This document shows positions 44,337-55,548 of a DNA stretch of 64,000 nucleotides, piece by piece. The notes beneath the pieces are model-generated. The model was not told the origin of the DNA, ran no database searches, and saw only the letters and a program-made list of their open reading frames with translations. The stretch lies in contig JANEZZ010001953.1 in the NCBI GenBank assembly GCA_026122225.1, positions 1,240,001 through 1,304,000 of the forward strand, read 5' to 3'. A program made the translations under genes and the position numbers. Every line of letters begins with the position of its first letter. The first letter of the stretch is position 1. This DNA comes from Heloderma charlesbogerti (Eukaryota > Chordata > Lepidosauria > Squamata > Helodermatidae).

Positions 44337-45021
44337 TAGGGATGTTGGAGAAATCCTCCATGGATTTCTCTATTGAATCTGGCCCCCTGAAGTCCGTGGA
44401 GGATCGGATTTCCTATCTCCGCCTCCCCTGCAAAGTCCTCGCTGGTGGAGCCTGCCTGCCACAGGCTCCGAAGCCCCAGCAATACGGCCACCGTTGCCGT
44501 ATCGCTGGCTGGACTGACGAACTGCGGATGCAAATGGCATCCGGCGTAGCGGATACCATTTGCGACCCCGCTCTTTGACGTGATAGGCTACGTAAATCTT
44601 TACGTAGGCAATCGCGCGAAGGAACAGGGACGCAAATACGCCATTTGCGTCCCTGTTCCCTCGCGCGATTGCCTACGTAAAGAGTTACGTAGCCTATCAC
44701 GTCAAAAATATGACATTTGCGTCCCTGTTCCTTCGCGTGATAGGCTACATAAAGATTTACATAGCCTATCACGTCAAAGAGCGGGGTTGCAAATGGCATC
44801 CGCGACGCCGGACGCCATTTGCGTCCGCAGTTCGTCAGTCCAGCCAGCAATATGGCAATGGTGGCCGTATCGCTGAGGCTTTGGAGCCAGCCGGCGGCTC
44901 CGCAGAATTGCTGTGCAGCGGAGCCGGCCAGGAAGGATTCCAGGGGGAGGGACGGATTGCCGACCCCCCCGCGGACACCCCCCCCACCTGAATGGCAAGT
45001 AAGTAATTCATACATCCCTAC
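44337..45021 (+). mobile_element. Palindromic hAT-like element, copy D
   Basis: Ends TAGGGATGTTGGAG and AATTCATACATCCCTA are flanked by CTTTACAC and CTTTACGC, an 8-bp duplication with one mismatch. Three hairpin cores at about 44580, 44663 and 44737 pair GATAGGCTACGTAAAT/C and TTTACGTAGCCTATCACG arms, one via CGCGCGATTGCC variants. GCAAATGGCATCCG and GACGCCATTTGC pairs flank them. Outer GC-rich arms around AATACGGCCACCGTTGCCGT also pair. No coding capacity. Confidence 0.88.
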
Positions 45022-46057
45022 TTTACGCATACTCTCAGTTCTATGTTCTTTTCTGTTTTAAAAAATTAAAAAGTGTGTGTCTACCTTACAGGTTTGCTGT
45101 AAAGGACTCCTGTTGCTTCAGACCTGAAATGTCAACCTTTGCAATTTTTGTTTTATGATTTTTTACAAAATGCGTACTTTTTCCCCATGGAAAATAAAAT
45201 CTGCCACACTTTAAATAATATAACCCTGATGATCTGAAGGGTTATATCTAAAGTTAAGAACAGAAGGCGCCCTGGTCTAAGTACCAATATAGTCTGCGGA
45301 TATACTTTACAAGGCTGATATTAACAGCTACAACTAACAGTACAATTTCCTCCTACATATAAATGTGCTAGATGGGCTGCAAGAGTCTAATTTTTTAATT
45401 AAAATCTCACTTTTGTTTCCTGTGTGCATAGCAACCTATTGCAAAATCTTCTGTCTCAGGAATTAGGGGATCTAACAATCTCCAAAATCAGATACTTGGA
45501 TTGATACATTTTACCCAGCTGCTAAGCGCTAGTTTATAAGGAAAAACAAGCAAAGCGCATTTAAAATGAGAACATACAAACACGTGCTCTAAAAGAAAAA
45601 AAGAAAAGAAAGGGGTGCAGCTAAGCAAGGCTAACATAAAACTCTAACAACAAAGGGGAACGTAGTGGTTGGATCCTGATATTCTGTGGAATCCCTCGCT
45701 TGATCTATGTCTGTCTTCTATATCTCAAAATGGGGATTATATAAAGTTACCTTACAGGGGTGAGCATAATTTTTGCAAAACCCTAGCAAGATTTCAGTGT
45801 GGCTAGGGTAAAGGGCCAGCATACAGGTAAGCTTGTAATATGTTTTAAACATAAAAACAAGTGATCTGCAAAACAACAACAGGCTGCTGCTAGGCAGCTT
45901 AATATAAAATGCTTTTTTGACAGTGGGAAACCTCTTTTTCTGCCTCCATAAGGCTTGACCCCTAGTAGCTCTGTGAAAAACTGCAATTATAACTTTTTAG
46001 TTATAACTTTAGTTTAGTGTGTCAGCACATCCATCGAAATGTAAAATTCCTCTCTTA
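45022..46057. other. Unassigned sequence
   Basis: AT-rich DNA with several short open frames on both strands and no motif. Nothing recognised. Confidence 0.4.
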
Positions 46058-46482
46058 GGGCACAATCCTATGAGGATAGCCGGCTGCCTCCGAACTCAGA
46101 GGCGACCGACTATCCAATGCAGGGCGGGTGGAGCATGGGGGGATCTTCTCCGCACTCCGGCTGCCCTGCATTTGCAGCTAGATGGCCGATTTGGCTGTCT
46201 AGTCTAGCCAGGGCGCTTCGGAACGGGGGGCGGGGGAAGCTGGACGGATCATAGGAAGTGTCATAACAGTGCTTCCTCTGTCCCTTCCTCGCCCGCAAGA
46301 ACACCCCTTTTCAGCTGCTCCATTTTAGGGAAGAACTGTGCCGCTACGAAGTGGCGGGGGAGGGAGGAGGGAGTCAGCTTTCTGGGAACCGACTTTGGAG
46401 TGCTGGCTCTGAGCTCGGTTCCCAGAAAACAAAAAATCCTATGGCCGTCTAGCTGCTGTCTAGCGGCCATAGGATTGTACCC
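46058..46482. mobile_element. PIF/Harbinger-type MITE
   Basis: The ends GGGCACAATCCTATG and CATAGGATTGTACCC are inverted repeats with one mismatch, flanked on both sides by TTA (46055-46057, 46483-46485). A 3-bp TTA duplication with GGG-starting ends is the Harbinger pattern. The interior is GC-rich without coding capacity. Near the right end is a short hairpin (ATGGCCGTCTAGC / GCTGTCTAGCGGCCAT). Confidence 0.82.
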
Positions 46483-46856
46483 TTAAAGTATTATTAAAGT
46501 GCTTATTGGGGATGCTCTACCTTGTTTTAACAGGCTGCTTACAGCCTGCACTGTGATGGCCTCTTTAAATTTTCCAGGAACTCTATAAAAATGGCTTACA
46601 GGTATGTTCTCTGCCACAGAAGCATCTTTTCTTCTTACATTAACAAGAGCTGTAGCAGGCTTCCCCTTTTTAAAAGTATATACGCATTACTTGGCTGTGA
46701 TCTATTACAACCTTTCTGGGATTCAGTATTCAAGGGTGCTCAGTGTCTCCATGTTCTTTATGCCGAATACGTGTCTGGACAAGCTAAATGGCTGCTTTGA
46801 TCAAATCTGGCTGTACCTCTTCTGATTGGCTGATGGGACAGGGTGTTTCTGAGCCT

Positions 46857-47170
46857 AAAACTCTTCCTATTGGCTATTGGGGTGGGGATGTGACTGTATG
46901 TGGCCTAGGGTCCCTGCAGGAACCGATTCAGATACGTTTTTGTTGTCGTAATTGTATGTTATGGCTCTAAAACCTCTTTCTATTGGTCCATTGTGATGGA
47001 GTGGGTTCATAGAAGGGTCACATGACCCCATTGGGCCAATCTGGGGAGGGGGAGGAAATGATCCCTGTGGGGTCATTTCCGTTCGTGTGCATGTCAGGGC
47101 TCTGAAACCTCTTCCTATTGATCCACAGTGGCATGACAAGTTCGTAGAGGTGTCACATGACCCCAGTCCG
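46857..47170. repeat. Three-copy degenerate tandem repeat with GTCACATGACCC
   Basis: Units start AAAACTCTTCCTATTGG (46857), AAAACCTCTTTCTATTGG (46970) and GAAACCTCTTCCTATTG (47104). The last two share GTCACATGACCCC, a near palindrome with an E-box core. Unit lengths differ (about 113 and 134 bp). Confidence 0.65.
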
Positions 47171-47507
47171 ATCCCTATATCCCTTTTATTCACAGTTATG
47201 GGGCAAATCAGCATTTAAACACGCTGAACTGCTGCCATCATGTCTAGTTTGCCTGTGAGACATAGGCACTTTAAACATGCTCAGAGGCGCTAACCTTTGT
47301 CATTTCTGCACGTGTCTCGGGGTGAAGTCTTGGCATTCATAGGGAATGAATGCCAAGCAGCAGGGAAAGACCAAGTGTGTGGGATTCATTATTGGTAGGA
47401 TGGGGCGGAGGAGTTGCAGTTAAGGCCTTGTGGGAGGGGCTGCATGGGGCCCAGAGGCTGTGGGTGATACATTGCAATACAAAGCTTCTCCAGGCATTCC
47501 AAGGGAT

Positions 47508-47562
47508 CATAGAATCATAGAATAGTAGGGTTGGAAGGGGCCTACAAGGCCACTGAGTCCAA
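47508..47562 (-). mobile_element. CR1 3' end remnant
   Basis: ATCATAGAATCATAGAATAG followed by GGTTGGAAGGGGCCTACAAG is the reverse complement of the CR1 3' end seen at 6300-6372. Only about 55 bp remain. Confidence 0.8.
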
Positions 47563-47957
47563 AGGATCTTCAGCTCTTTGATGTCCAACAGGCTACGTTG
47601 CTCTCCCCAGCATGGGTTTCTCTCCCCCCTTTCCACATGGGAGTGCTCTAGGGGAAAAGGTACTTTGCTGTCTCCAGAACACTGTACAGGAAGCTGCTGC
47701 CTGGGAGAAAATCTTAGTAAGCATAGGGCCAATTGGGATTTGAATCGGAGCCTCTTGCATATAACCCCACGTACTCTCTCCATTATCTGTGTACTTCCTT
47801 CACAATCAGCACTTTATACCCCCCTGTTCTTCTCAGTTTCAGGTTGTTCCCTAGAGCATTACCACAGATGGTTGAAGGGACGGAAAACCTAACAGCTACG
47901 CCAGCCTTCCCCAACCTCTGCCCCAACCTATGCCTGAACTGATGTTTCCAGGAAGAG

Positions 47958-48346
47958 AGACTGAGGAAAATAGTGATGACAAAAGTTGAAGTTCTCAACC
48001 TTATTGATAAATTGAAAGCAAATAAATCACCGAGCCCTGATGGTATCCATCCTAGAGTTCTCAAAGAACTCAAATATGAAATTGCTGATCTTCTAACCAA
48101 AATATGCAACATGGCCCTAAGATCAGGCTCTGTACCAGAGGACTGGAAGATGGCCAATGTACCACTAATTTTCAAAAAGGGATCCAGGGGGATCCAGGAA
48201 ATTACAGGCCAGTTAGCTTAACTTCTGTTCTGGGTAAACTGGTTGAAGGCATTATTAAAGATAAAATTAATAAGCATATAGAAGGACAAGCTCTGCTTAG
48301 AAAGAATCAGTACGGCTTCCGCAAATAAGTCCTGTCTCACTAACCT
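47958..48346 (+). mobile_element. CR1-group LINE, 5' piece (continues at 51021)
   Basis: Frames encode the first part of an RT: VEVLNLIDKLKANKSPSPDG, VPEDWKMANVPLIFKKG, then NYRPVSLTSVLGKLVE and KNQYGFRK. It breaks off at CTCACTAACCTT. The next expected residues are found at 51021 (LEFFESVNK). This LINE belongs to a different CR1 subfamily from the 36.5 kb copy. Confidence 0.85.
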
Positions 48347-48536
48347 TTGGGAAGGGGTGGTCCTTGCTGTTCTTAAGGAGTCAGTAGTGTGACCACTCCT
48401 GAAGAAGCCCACTCTGGACCCAATGGTATTAGACAAATACCGCCCGGTTGCAAATACCCCTTTTTTAGGGAAGGTTCTGGGGAGGGTAGTGGCGGAAAAA
48501 CTGCAGGCACTCTTGGAGGATACTGATTATCTAGAC

Positions 48537-49000
48537 CAGGGGTCCCCAACCCCCGGGCCGTGGACCAGTACCGGTCCATGGCCTGTTAGGAACTGGGCAA
48601 CAGTAGGGGTGTGGGAACCCCCCTTACCTTGGGTTCGTGGGGTGGGAGGCGATCCATCCCTCCCCCCCGGAATCCTCGCTGGCCCCGGCCAGCTCCGCTC
48701 CATGGCAAGTCTGCGGAGCTGCCGGCTCCGGCTGCTGGCGGACTTCCAGCCACTGGGACACAAATGGCGTCCATGTAGCAGACGCCATTTGCGTCCCTGT
48801 TCTTCAAGTAATAGTCTATGTAAATCTTTACGTAGCCTATTACTTGAAGAACAGGGACACAAATGGCATCGGCTATGCGAACACCATTTGTGTCCCAGCA
48901 GCCGGTCCGCCAGCGAAACCATCCCCCCCCCCCCCCGGTCCATGGAAAAATTGTCTTCCACAAGACCGGTCCCTGATGCCAAAAAGGTTGGGGACCACTG
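48537..49000. mobile_element. hAT-type MITE with palindromic interior (element F)
   Basis: Ends CAGGGGTCCCCAACCCCC and AAAAAGGTTGGGGACCACTG are flanked by a perfect 8-bp duplication ATCTAGAC (48529-48536 and 49001-49008). These ends resemble a hAT-Charlie MITE type that I know from mammals too. Inside, from about 48605 (TAGGGGTGTGGGAAC) to about 48900, is the GC-rich arm and one hairpin core (about 48810-48850) of the TAGGGATGT palindromic family. The right end of that inner element is missing. It is a composite of two hAT families. Confidence 0.85.
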
Positions 49001-49206
49001 ATCTAGACCATTTTCAATCTGGGTTTTGCCCTGGCTACAGGACTGAATCAGCCTTGGTCACTCTCATGGATTACCTTTATCGAGAGAGGGACGGGGAGCG
49101 TGCAACCCTGTTAACTCTGCTCAATCTCCATTGGCTTTTGATACCATTGACCATAGCAGCCTCCTGGATCAACTCTGTGGGATGGATATCGGAGGTACTG
49201 TGTTAT

Positions 49207-49813
49207 TAGGGTTGGTGGAGAATTTCTCCCCGAAACTTTGGGGGGCCGAGCGCCAACGTGTTCAGCCACCTGAAAAAGTTTCAGGGAGAAATTCTCTGCA
49301 CCCCCCCGCCCCCCGCACCCCCCCTGTGATGGGACTTACCTCTCCCGAATGTCCCTCCCGGCGGCGGGTCCCGGCGGCGGTTCGTCGGGTCTTCGTCAGG
49401 GGCGGGGGCGGCAGCCGATCTTTCGACTGGCTGCTGCTGCCGCCATTCCAATAAAAGTAAATTTTTAAAAAAACGCCCCCGTGATAGGCTACGTGACGAT
49501 TTACGTAGCCTATCACGGCTGACTTTGCAGATCTAGCTGTGATAGGCTACGTTAATTGTCACGTAGCCTATCACGAGGTGGTTATTATTTTTTTTTAACT
49601 TTTAATTTCGCGGCTGGGCAAGGCGAGGCGCCTCCTCCCCGGCCTGAATTTCGGCCGGGCGAGGCAGGAAGCCTCCCCCCCGGCCTGAATTTCGGCCGGG
49701 CGAGGCGGGAAGCCTCCCCCCCCCGGCCTGAGCTTCGGGGGGAGAGCAGCGAAGCGCCTCCCCCCCACCGCGAAAAGCTGCGAGACCAGGTAAGTGACTT
49801 TCGTGCACCCCTA
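49207..49813 (+). mobile_element. Palindromic hAT-like element, copy E
   Basis: Ends TAGGGTTGGTGGAG and GACTTTCGTGCACCCCTA belong to the same family. Two hairpin cores lie at about 49480-49518 and 49538-49575 (GTGATAGGCTACGT... and ACGTAGCCTATCACG). The right arm has three tandem CCGGCCTGAATTTCGGCCGGG-like units, each self-complementary, at about 49640-49735. The L2-like reading frame stops on one side (GGTVLL) and resumes on the other (LQWFQSYLQ). Only GTTA is shared at the edges, so the duplication is unclear. Confidence 0.82.
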
Positions 49814-51020
49814 GTTACAGTGGTTCCAGTCCTACCTGCAGGGCCAATTTTAGAGAGTAACATTGGGTGACCATCCCTCAGCCTCTTTGCAATTGAGCTA
49901 TGGGGTTCTGTAGGGTACCATCTTGTCCCCAATGTTGTTCAATCTATATGAAGCCGTTGGGAGCAGTCATTAGGGGATTTGGAGCCAAGTGCCATCAGTA
50001 TATTGACGATGCACAGTTTTGTCTCCCTATGACATCTGAATCAGGGAGTCTGTGCAAGTCCTGGATCAGTGACTAGATTCAGTGATGGGCTGGATGAGAG
50101 CCAGTAAACTAAAGCTGAAACCTGGCATGATGGAAGCCCTGTGAGTGAGCGGTTCCCAAGACCGGGGAGATAGGCTCATTGCTTGTTCTGGATGGGGTTG
50201 CAGTCTCTCTGAAAGATCAGGTCTGTAGTTTGGGGGTACTCCTAGATCCATCATTGTTGCTGGAGGCCCAAGTGGCCATGGCAGCTCGGAGTGCCTTTTA
50301 CCAGCTTCAGCTGGTCCACCAACTACAGCCTGTCCTGGACAGCGATAGCTTGTCCACAGTGGTACAGGCACTAATAACCTCAAGACTGGATTACTGCAGT
50401 GCGCTCAATGTGGGGCTGCCCTTAAGGCTGCTCCAGAAGCTGAAGCTAGCTCAGAACACAGCAGGTTTGCTGTTGTTAGGAGCTTCCCCTTTCCAGCATG
50501 TAACTCCTTTGCTGAGAGAACTGCACTGGCTGCCTATTCACTACCAGGCCAGGTTTAAGGTTTTAGTACTAGTGTACAAAGCCCTAAACAACTTGGGACC
50601 AGGATACCTAAGAGAGTGCCTTCTCCCTTACCAACTTGCCCAGTCACTGAAGTAATCCGAGGGCTTGTTCCTGGTGGTTCCACATGGACCTATGGCCTGA
50701 TTGGAGTCCACCAAGAGAAGAGCCTTCAGTGTGGTGACCCCCTTTCTTTGGAATTCCCTGCCCCTGGAGGTGAGGCAGGCACCAACACTGCATTGTTTCT
50801 GGCGCTTCCTGAAAACAGCAGTGTTCCAGGTGGCATTCCTGAATTGACCACTTATGGTTTTTTTATTGGCATTGTGTTTTTTAAACAAATATAATTTTGA
50901 TGTGGTGTTTTAATCTTTGTATTCTTTTACTGTTTTATTGTTGGTGTTCACCACTTCAAAATCTGTTCTACATATGGAGCGGTATATGAATATTGTAAAT
51001 AAACAAACAAACAAACAAAC

Positions 51021-52149
51021 TTTTAGAGTTCTTTGAGAGTGTCAATAAACCTGCAGACATGGGTGATCTGGTAGACATTGTTTACTTGGACTTCCAAAAA
51101 GCTTTTGACAAAGTCCCTCACCAAAGACTACTGAGCAAACTTAGCAGTCATGGAATAAGAGGACAGGCCCTCTTATGGATCAGTAACTGGTGAAAGAACA
51201 GAAAGCAGAGAGTAGGAATAAATGGTAAATTCTCCCAATGGAGGGAAGTAAATAGTGGAGTCCCACAGGGATCTGTATTAGGACCAATGCTTTTCAACCT
51301 GTTCATAAATGATCTGGAATTAGGAGTGAGCAGTGAAGTGGCCAAGTCTGCCAATAAACACCAAATTATTTAGGGTGGTTAAAACAAACAGGGATTGTGA
51401 AGAGCTCCAAAAGGATCTCTCCAAACTGGGAGAATGGGCATTTAAATGGCAAATGTGGTTCAATGCAAGCAAGTGTAAAGTGATGCACGTTGGGGCAAAA
51501 AATCCCAACTTCAAGTATAACCTGATGGGATCTGAGCTAGCGGAGACCGACCAAGAAAGAGATCTTGGGGTTGTGGTGGACAGCTCGATTAAAATGTCAA
51601 CCCAGTGTACAGCCGCTGTAAAAAAGGCCAACTCCATGTTAGGCATAATTAGAAAAGGAATTGAGAATAAAACTGCCAACATCATACTGCCCTTATACAA
51701 ATCTATGGTGTGACCACATTGGAATTCTGTGTACAGTTCTGGTCACCACACCTAAAAAAAAGTATATCATAGAGCTGGAAAAAGTGCGGAAAGGGGCAAC
51801 TAAAATGATCAAGGGGCTGGAGCATCTCCCTATGAGAGAAGGTTACAACAGCTTGGATTGTTTAGCTTGGAAAAAAGGAGGGTAAGGGGAGACATGATAG
51901 AGGTGTACAAAATTATGCATAGTGTGGAGAATGTGGATAGGGAGACATTTTTCTCCCTCTCTCAAAATACTAGAACCCAATGGGGTCAACTTATGAAGCT
52001 AATTGGTGGGAGATTCAGGACAGATAAAAGGAAGGACTTTGTCACACAGCGCATAATTAAACTACAGAATTTGCTACCACGGGATGTAATGATTGCCACT
52101 GTCAAGAATGATGGCCTGTTTCCCACCATGAGACCAGGCCTGGGCAACA
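51021..52149 (+). mobile_element. CR1-group LINE, 3' piece
   Basis: It begins LEFFESVNKPADMGDLVDIV and continues YLDFQKAFDKVPHQ. The frame 51333-51713 has LSKLGEWAFKWQMWFNASKC, ERDLGVVVDSSIKMSTQC and VKKANSMLGIIRKGIENKTA. Stops occur throughout and the catalytic-box region (about 51330) is damaged. It is cut at 52150 by the Gypsy LTR, so its 3' end is missing. Confidence 0.85.
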
Positions 52150-52794
52150 TGTCCCAGGCATCCACCTGGAGTAGTGTGTTATCTGCCAGCTTTTTGTTCC
52201 TGTTGCTCAAGGCCATTCTTAGTCCCTGTTCATTGGGAAACAGATAACAACTGGGTCTGGTGGGAAGATCCTACCTCTTCTGGATGAAGGTGGTCTCTTC
52301 TGAGGGGGCTGAGCTGGTGATTGGCTAAAGGAAATCTGCCCTGGGTTGCTGGGCCTGGGCCTTAAAAGGAGGTCGAGGGAGAGATGTGGCATCTCCCTTC
52401 GTCATGGTGGTTTGGGACCTGCTGTTGGCTGGATGCTATCCTGGGGGGCCCATACCTAGGTATGTGAAAAGATAGGCTAGCTAGTTTGGTTATTTTGCTT
52501 GGGGGTGCGGTATAAAACCTCTCTGTGTATGCTTTGGTTTTCCTTGCAAATTTTCAGCTTGTAATCCTCTGTACAACCTACCATCTCTAATTCTCCCCAT
52601 CCCTCTATCCCTTTCCCTCTAATAAACAGTTATCCAACTCCAAGTTGGTATGATCCTTTCTGTTCACCTTCAGTGCTAAATTCAGTCCCTCTTGGCAGAA
52701 GAGGAAGGTTACTGCATGTATTTTGGGGCTTGAGGCTAGGTTTGGCCAGTCCTACCTTGCAGGGATGTCAGGGTTAGTCCAGCGCTCCTTCACA
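52150..52794 (+). repeat. 5' LTR of the Gmr1-like element
   Basis: It begins TGTCCCAGGCATCCACCTGG and ends GCTCCTTCACA. GGTATAAAACCTCTC (52508) is a TATA box and CTCTAATAAACAG (52618) the poly(A) signal. It aligns with the reverse-strand solo LTR at 41058-41693. TGGTGGGAGCAGTGGG follows directly, in the position of a primer-binding site. Confidence 0.82.
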
Positions 52795-52936
52795 TGGTGG
52801 GAGCAGTGGGATAAGACAATGAGGTTGTTCAGGTTGGCCTTTGGTGTGTGTGTGTGTGGGGGGGGCTTGGAGAAAATGAGGCGTGAGAACCTTTGAGCCA
52901 CATCCCTAAGGTTTGTAGTTTTGCTACTTAGGGACC

Positions 52937-53690
52937 ATGCAGGCTCCCGCTACTGCAGGTCTGGGGCAGAACGACAAAGTTTTGTCCCAGCTGCCAAGAC
53001 CAGATGCTGAGGAATCGGCAGTTACTGAGTGGACTGTGGGTGTTCCTGCCTCCGGGCAGGGGGAGAGTGAACTGCCGGCTCCTGTGGTTGTCACGGTATT
53101 AGAAGATTGATCCATGGACTTGGAGGCTGATTGGCCAGCGAGTGGGAGGTGAGCGAATGTGGCGCCAGCCTCTGACAGCGGTAGCAATCAAGAAAGTGTG
53201 GGGAGCTGGAGGCGTGCTTCACGGGAAGCTCATGAGAGAGAGATGAGACTGATGGAACTCCAACCCTAGGTATTGCAAATGCAACTATGTCTTTCGGGAG
53301 AGAGGAATGTGTTGGCTCGCCTTGACCAGAAGCTTTTCCCTACTTACCAGACTGGGTAAGATATCTTGAGTTTTTTTTGAGAGACTGCTCAAAATTAGCC
53401 AAGAAGCAGCAGAATGACTCTCAGCCCAAGGTGGGGGTAATCGGCCGTCCTGTTGAGCCACCTCCCAGTCCAGAACTTTGCGACTGGAGGGGAGTGGAGG
53501 CTCATCAGCTTCTAGTGAACTGGAATGTCGCAGCCTTCTGCATTCAACTGCCCCAGTCACCAGTGCGAGCATCAGCCCCCCCTTGGAGACCCCACCCCCC
53601 AGCAGTGTCTTCGCAGACCAAGTCTGTAGCAAGCGTCACGGGAGAGGCAGGGAGTGATTGAACAGTGCCGCCCCATGTGTGGGTCGCCGG
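52937..53690 (+). pseudogene. Gag-like region of the Gmr1-like element
   Basis: An ATG at 52937 opens MQAPATAGLGQNDKVLSQL, which reaches a stop after about 57 codons. The rest of the interval has broken frames rich in Pro, Ser and Glu. No clear CCHC knuckle could be read; a CGSPAG segment near 53680 may be its remains. The role is inferred from position between LTR and protease. Confidence 0.45.
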
Positions 53691-53729
53691 CAGGGCCAGA
53701 AAGCTCAAGCCTCCGCTTCAATGCGACTG

Positions 53730-54170
53730 TTGCAGCCAGGACAAATCAAATGAAGCCAGATGCAGTTCTGTGAGTGTGTTACCATTAATGGAGAAAGGCA
53801 TATATATGGCTTACTAAGACACGGGGGCAGATGTCATGGCAGCTGGTAAGAAATATTTAGAGGATGGCCAGTTGTGGGAGGGGCAAACTTATTCCGTGAC
53901 CCCCTATAACTCTCTGAAGATTGATGTTCCAATTGCCCAAGTGCAGGTGGAGTATCAGGGTTGGAAGGGGGAGCTGGTTGTGATTGTTCATGAAGGAGAT
54001 TCCTCATGGGGGGGGCGGTGTGCTTCTGGGCAACGATCTTGCTTGCTGCATTGTGCAGATGAAGGCTATCACCCACAACCAAGCTGCCAAAATCCAAAAA
54101 GGAGCCAGGGAGGGGAAGGAGCTTGCCCCTCCTGAGGGAAGCGGAGGGGCCCCTCTAAACCTGTTGCCTG
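53730..54170 (+). pseudogene. Retroelement aspartic protease
   Basis: The frame contains a DTGAD active-site triad at about 53818-53832, preceded by a stop codon, then AAGKKYLEDGQLWEGQTY and VEYQGWKGELVVIVHEGD. After a frameshift LLGNDLACCIVQMKAI resembles the C-terminal LLG-D loop of retroviral-type proteases. It would cleave the polyprotein. At least two breaks inactivate it. Confidence 0.7.
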
Positions 54171-54429
54171 GGTCGGGGAATTTGGAGCCAGAAGTGGGGA
54201 CTTTGCCAGAAGTGGGGCCAGAGCTAGTGGTGGAGGAAGATGGAGAGAGGCTGTTTGAGGAGGGCGTACCCGGCCCTACCTTTATTGCCTCCCAGCTCTC
54301 TGACCCTATGCTGCAGACATGCCGAGAAGAGGCAGAATGGGGCATTATGGCTGTTTCATCGACCTACCTTGTGTGTTTCTTTTGGGCGCACGGGGTTTTA
54401 TATTGAGAGTTTGCCCTGAAGGGCTGCGG

Positions 54430-55548
54430 AGCAAAATGAACTTTGCGGTGCTGGCTAGTCATGCCTCAGGGTTATCAAGAGCATGTCCTCCCCTTAGCCC
54501 ACAAAGTTGTGTGGGGTGAAGGGGATATCTTGGCATTAAACAGACCCAGAGCTGGGTGATGAAGGGTTTTTACTCGCCCCTAGTGGCCTAGGCAGTGAAG
54601 GATTTCTGCTTATCCTGTGATGCATGCCAGAGAGTAGGCTTTAATCAGCATCACCTGAAGGCACCCCTCCAACACCTCCCTCTGGTTGAAGCTCCCTTTG
54701 AACAGATTGGAATTGACATCACGGGTCCCTTTTCTCCCCCTACAAAAACAGGGAAGAAGTTTATTTTGACCATTATTGACGTTGCCACCCTATGTGCAGG
54801 AGCTGTGCCCCTGTCCAATATCACGGCAGCTACACTGGCTAAAGCTTTACTCCCCATTTGTTCCCATTTAGGAATGATCAAGACTATTCTCTTGGACCTG
54901 GGCACTGGGTTTGTTTCTGGACTGCTACAAAACATGTGGGAGATGCGGGTGATGGTGGAGACCTCCCACAGTGTTCCATATCATCATTAGACTAATGGGC
55001 TGGTACTGCGGGTCAGTCAGACTTTGGGTAAAATGATTTCAGCCTATACTGCCAAGCTTCCTGCTGTTTGGGATCACGCCCTGCCATTCTTGCTTTTTGC
55101 TTATCAGAATGCCCCTCAGGAGAGTCTGGGCTTCTCTCCAAATGAACTGATATTTGGAAGGGAGATTCGAGGCCCTCTGGACTTATCGAAGGCAGAATGG
55201 GAAGGGAAGGCGGCTGCCTCCCCTCAGTTTATGCAAGCGCTGCAGAACACTCTGAGGGCTGTGCAGGAAGTGGCACAGAGTAATCTGGCCCAGGCCCAAC
55301 AAGAGCAATGGACCTGGTATGACTGGCAAGCCAAGTTACAGGTGTTTCAACCAGGAGACCAGGTGCTTGTTCTGAAGGCCATCAAGCCTGACAAGTTGAC
55401 TGCAAAATGGGATGGTCCCCTGGTGGGCAAGCAATGGCTAGGGGAGGTTAACTACCTTGTGTCCTTTCCTGACTCACATGGGAAACCCAAGGTGTTCCAT
55501 GTGAACATGTTAAAACCTTATGTTAGCCGGGACCATGTTACATTTTGA
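54430..55548 (+). pseudogene. Gypsy integrase located upstream of RT
   Basis: The zinc-binding region is partly seen (SHASGLSR, then FCLSCDACQRV). The catalytic core has GIDITGPFSP (first Asp) and TILLDLGTGFVSGLL (second Asp). The block NGLVLRVSQTLGKM has Leu where the catalytic Glu (LVER) is expected. A stop interrupts the core before that block (HH*TNG). The C-terminal part is typical: PFLLFAYQNAPQESLGFSP, ELIFGREIRGPL, GDQVLVLKAIKPDKL and VFHVNMLKPYV. The frames 54595-54990 and 55024-55548 are in the same register. It is inactive twice over. Confidence 0.88.

Larger units (their letters stand above)
48350..51020 (+). mobile_element. L2-like LINE inserted in the CR1, itself holding two hAT-type elements
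   Basis: It starts near 48350 with KYRPVANTPFLGKVLGRVV-type RT and runs to the (AAAC)n tail at 50999-51020. Coding parts: VVAEKLQALLEDTDYLDQ, then after element F FQSGFCPGYRTESALVTLMD and FDTIDHSSLLDQL, after element E WFQSYLQGQF (broken), then 50179-50655 with SLKDQVCSLGVLLDPSLLLE and LRELHWLPIHYQARFKVL. The catalytic box near 49990 reads YIDDAQF. Several frame breaks occur. The CR1 frame can be followed straight across its ends. Confidence 0.85.
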
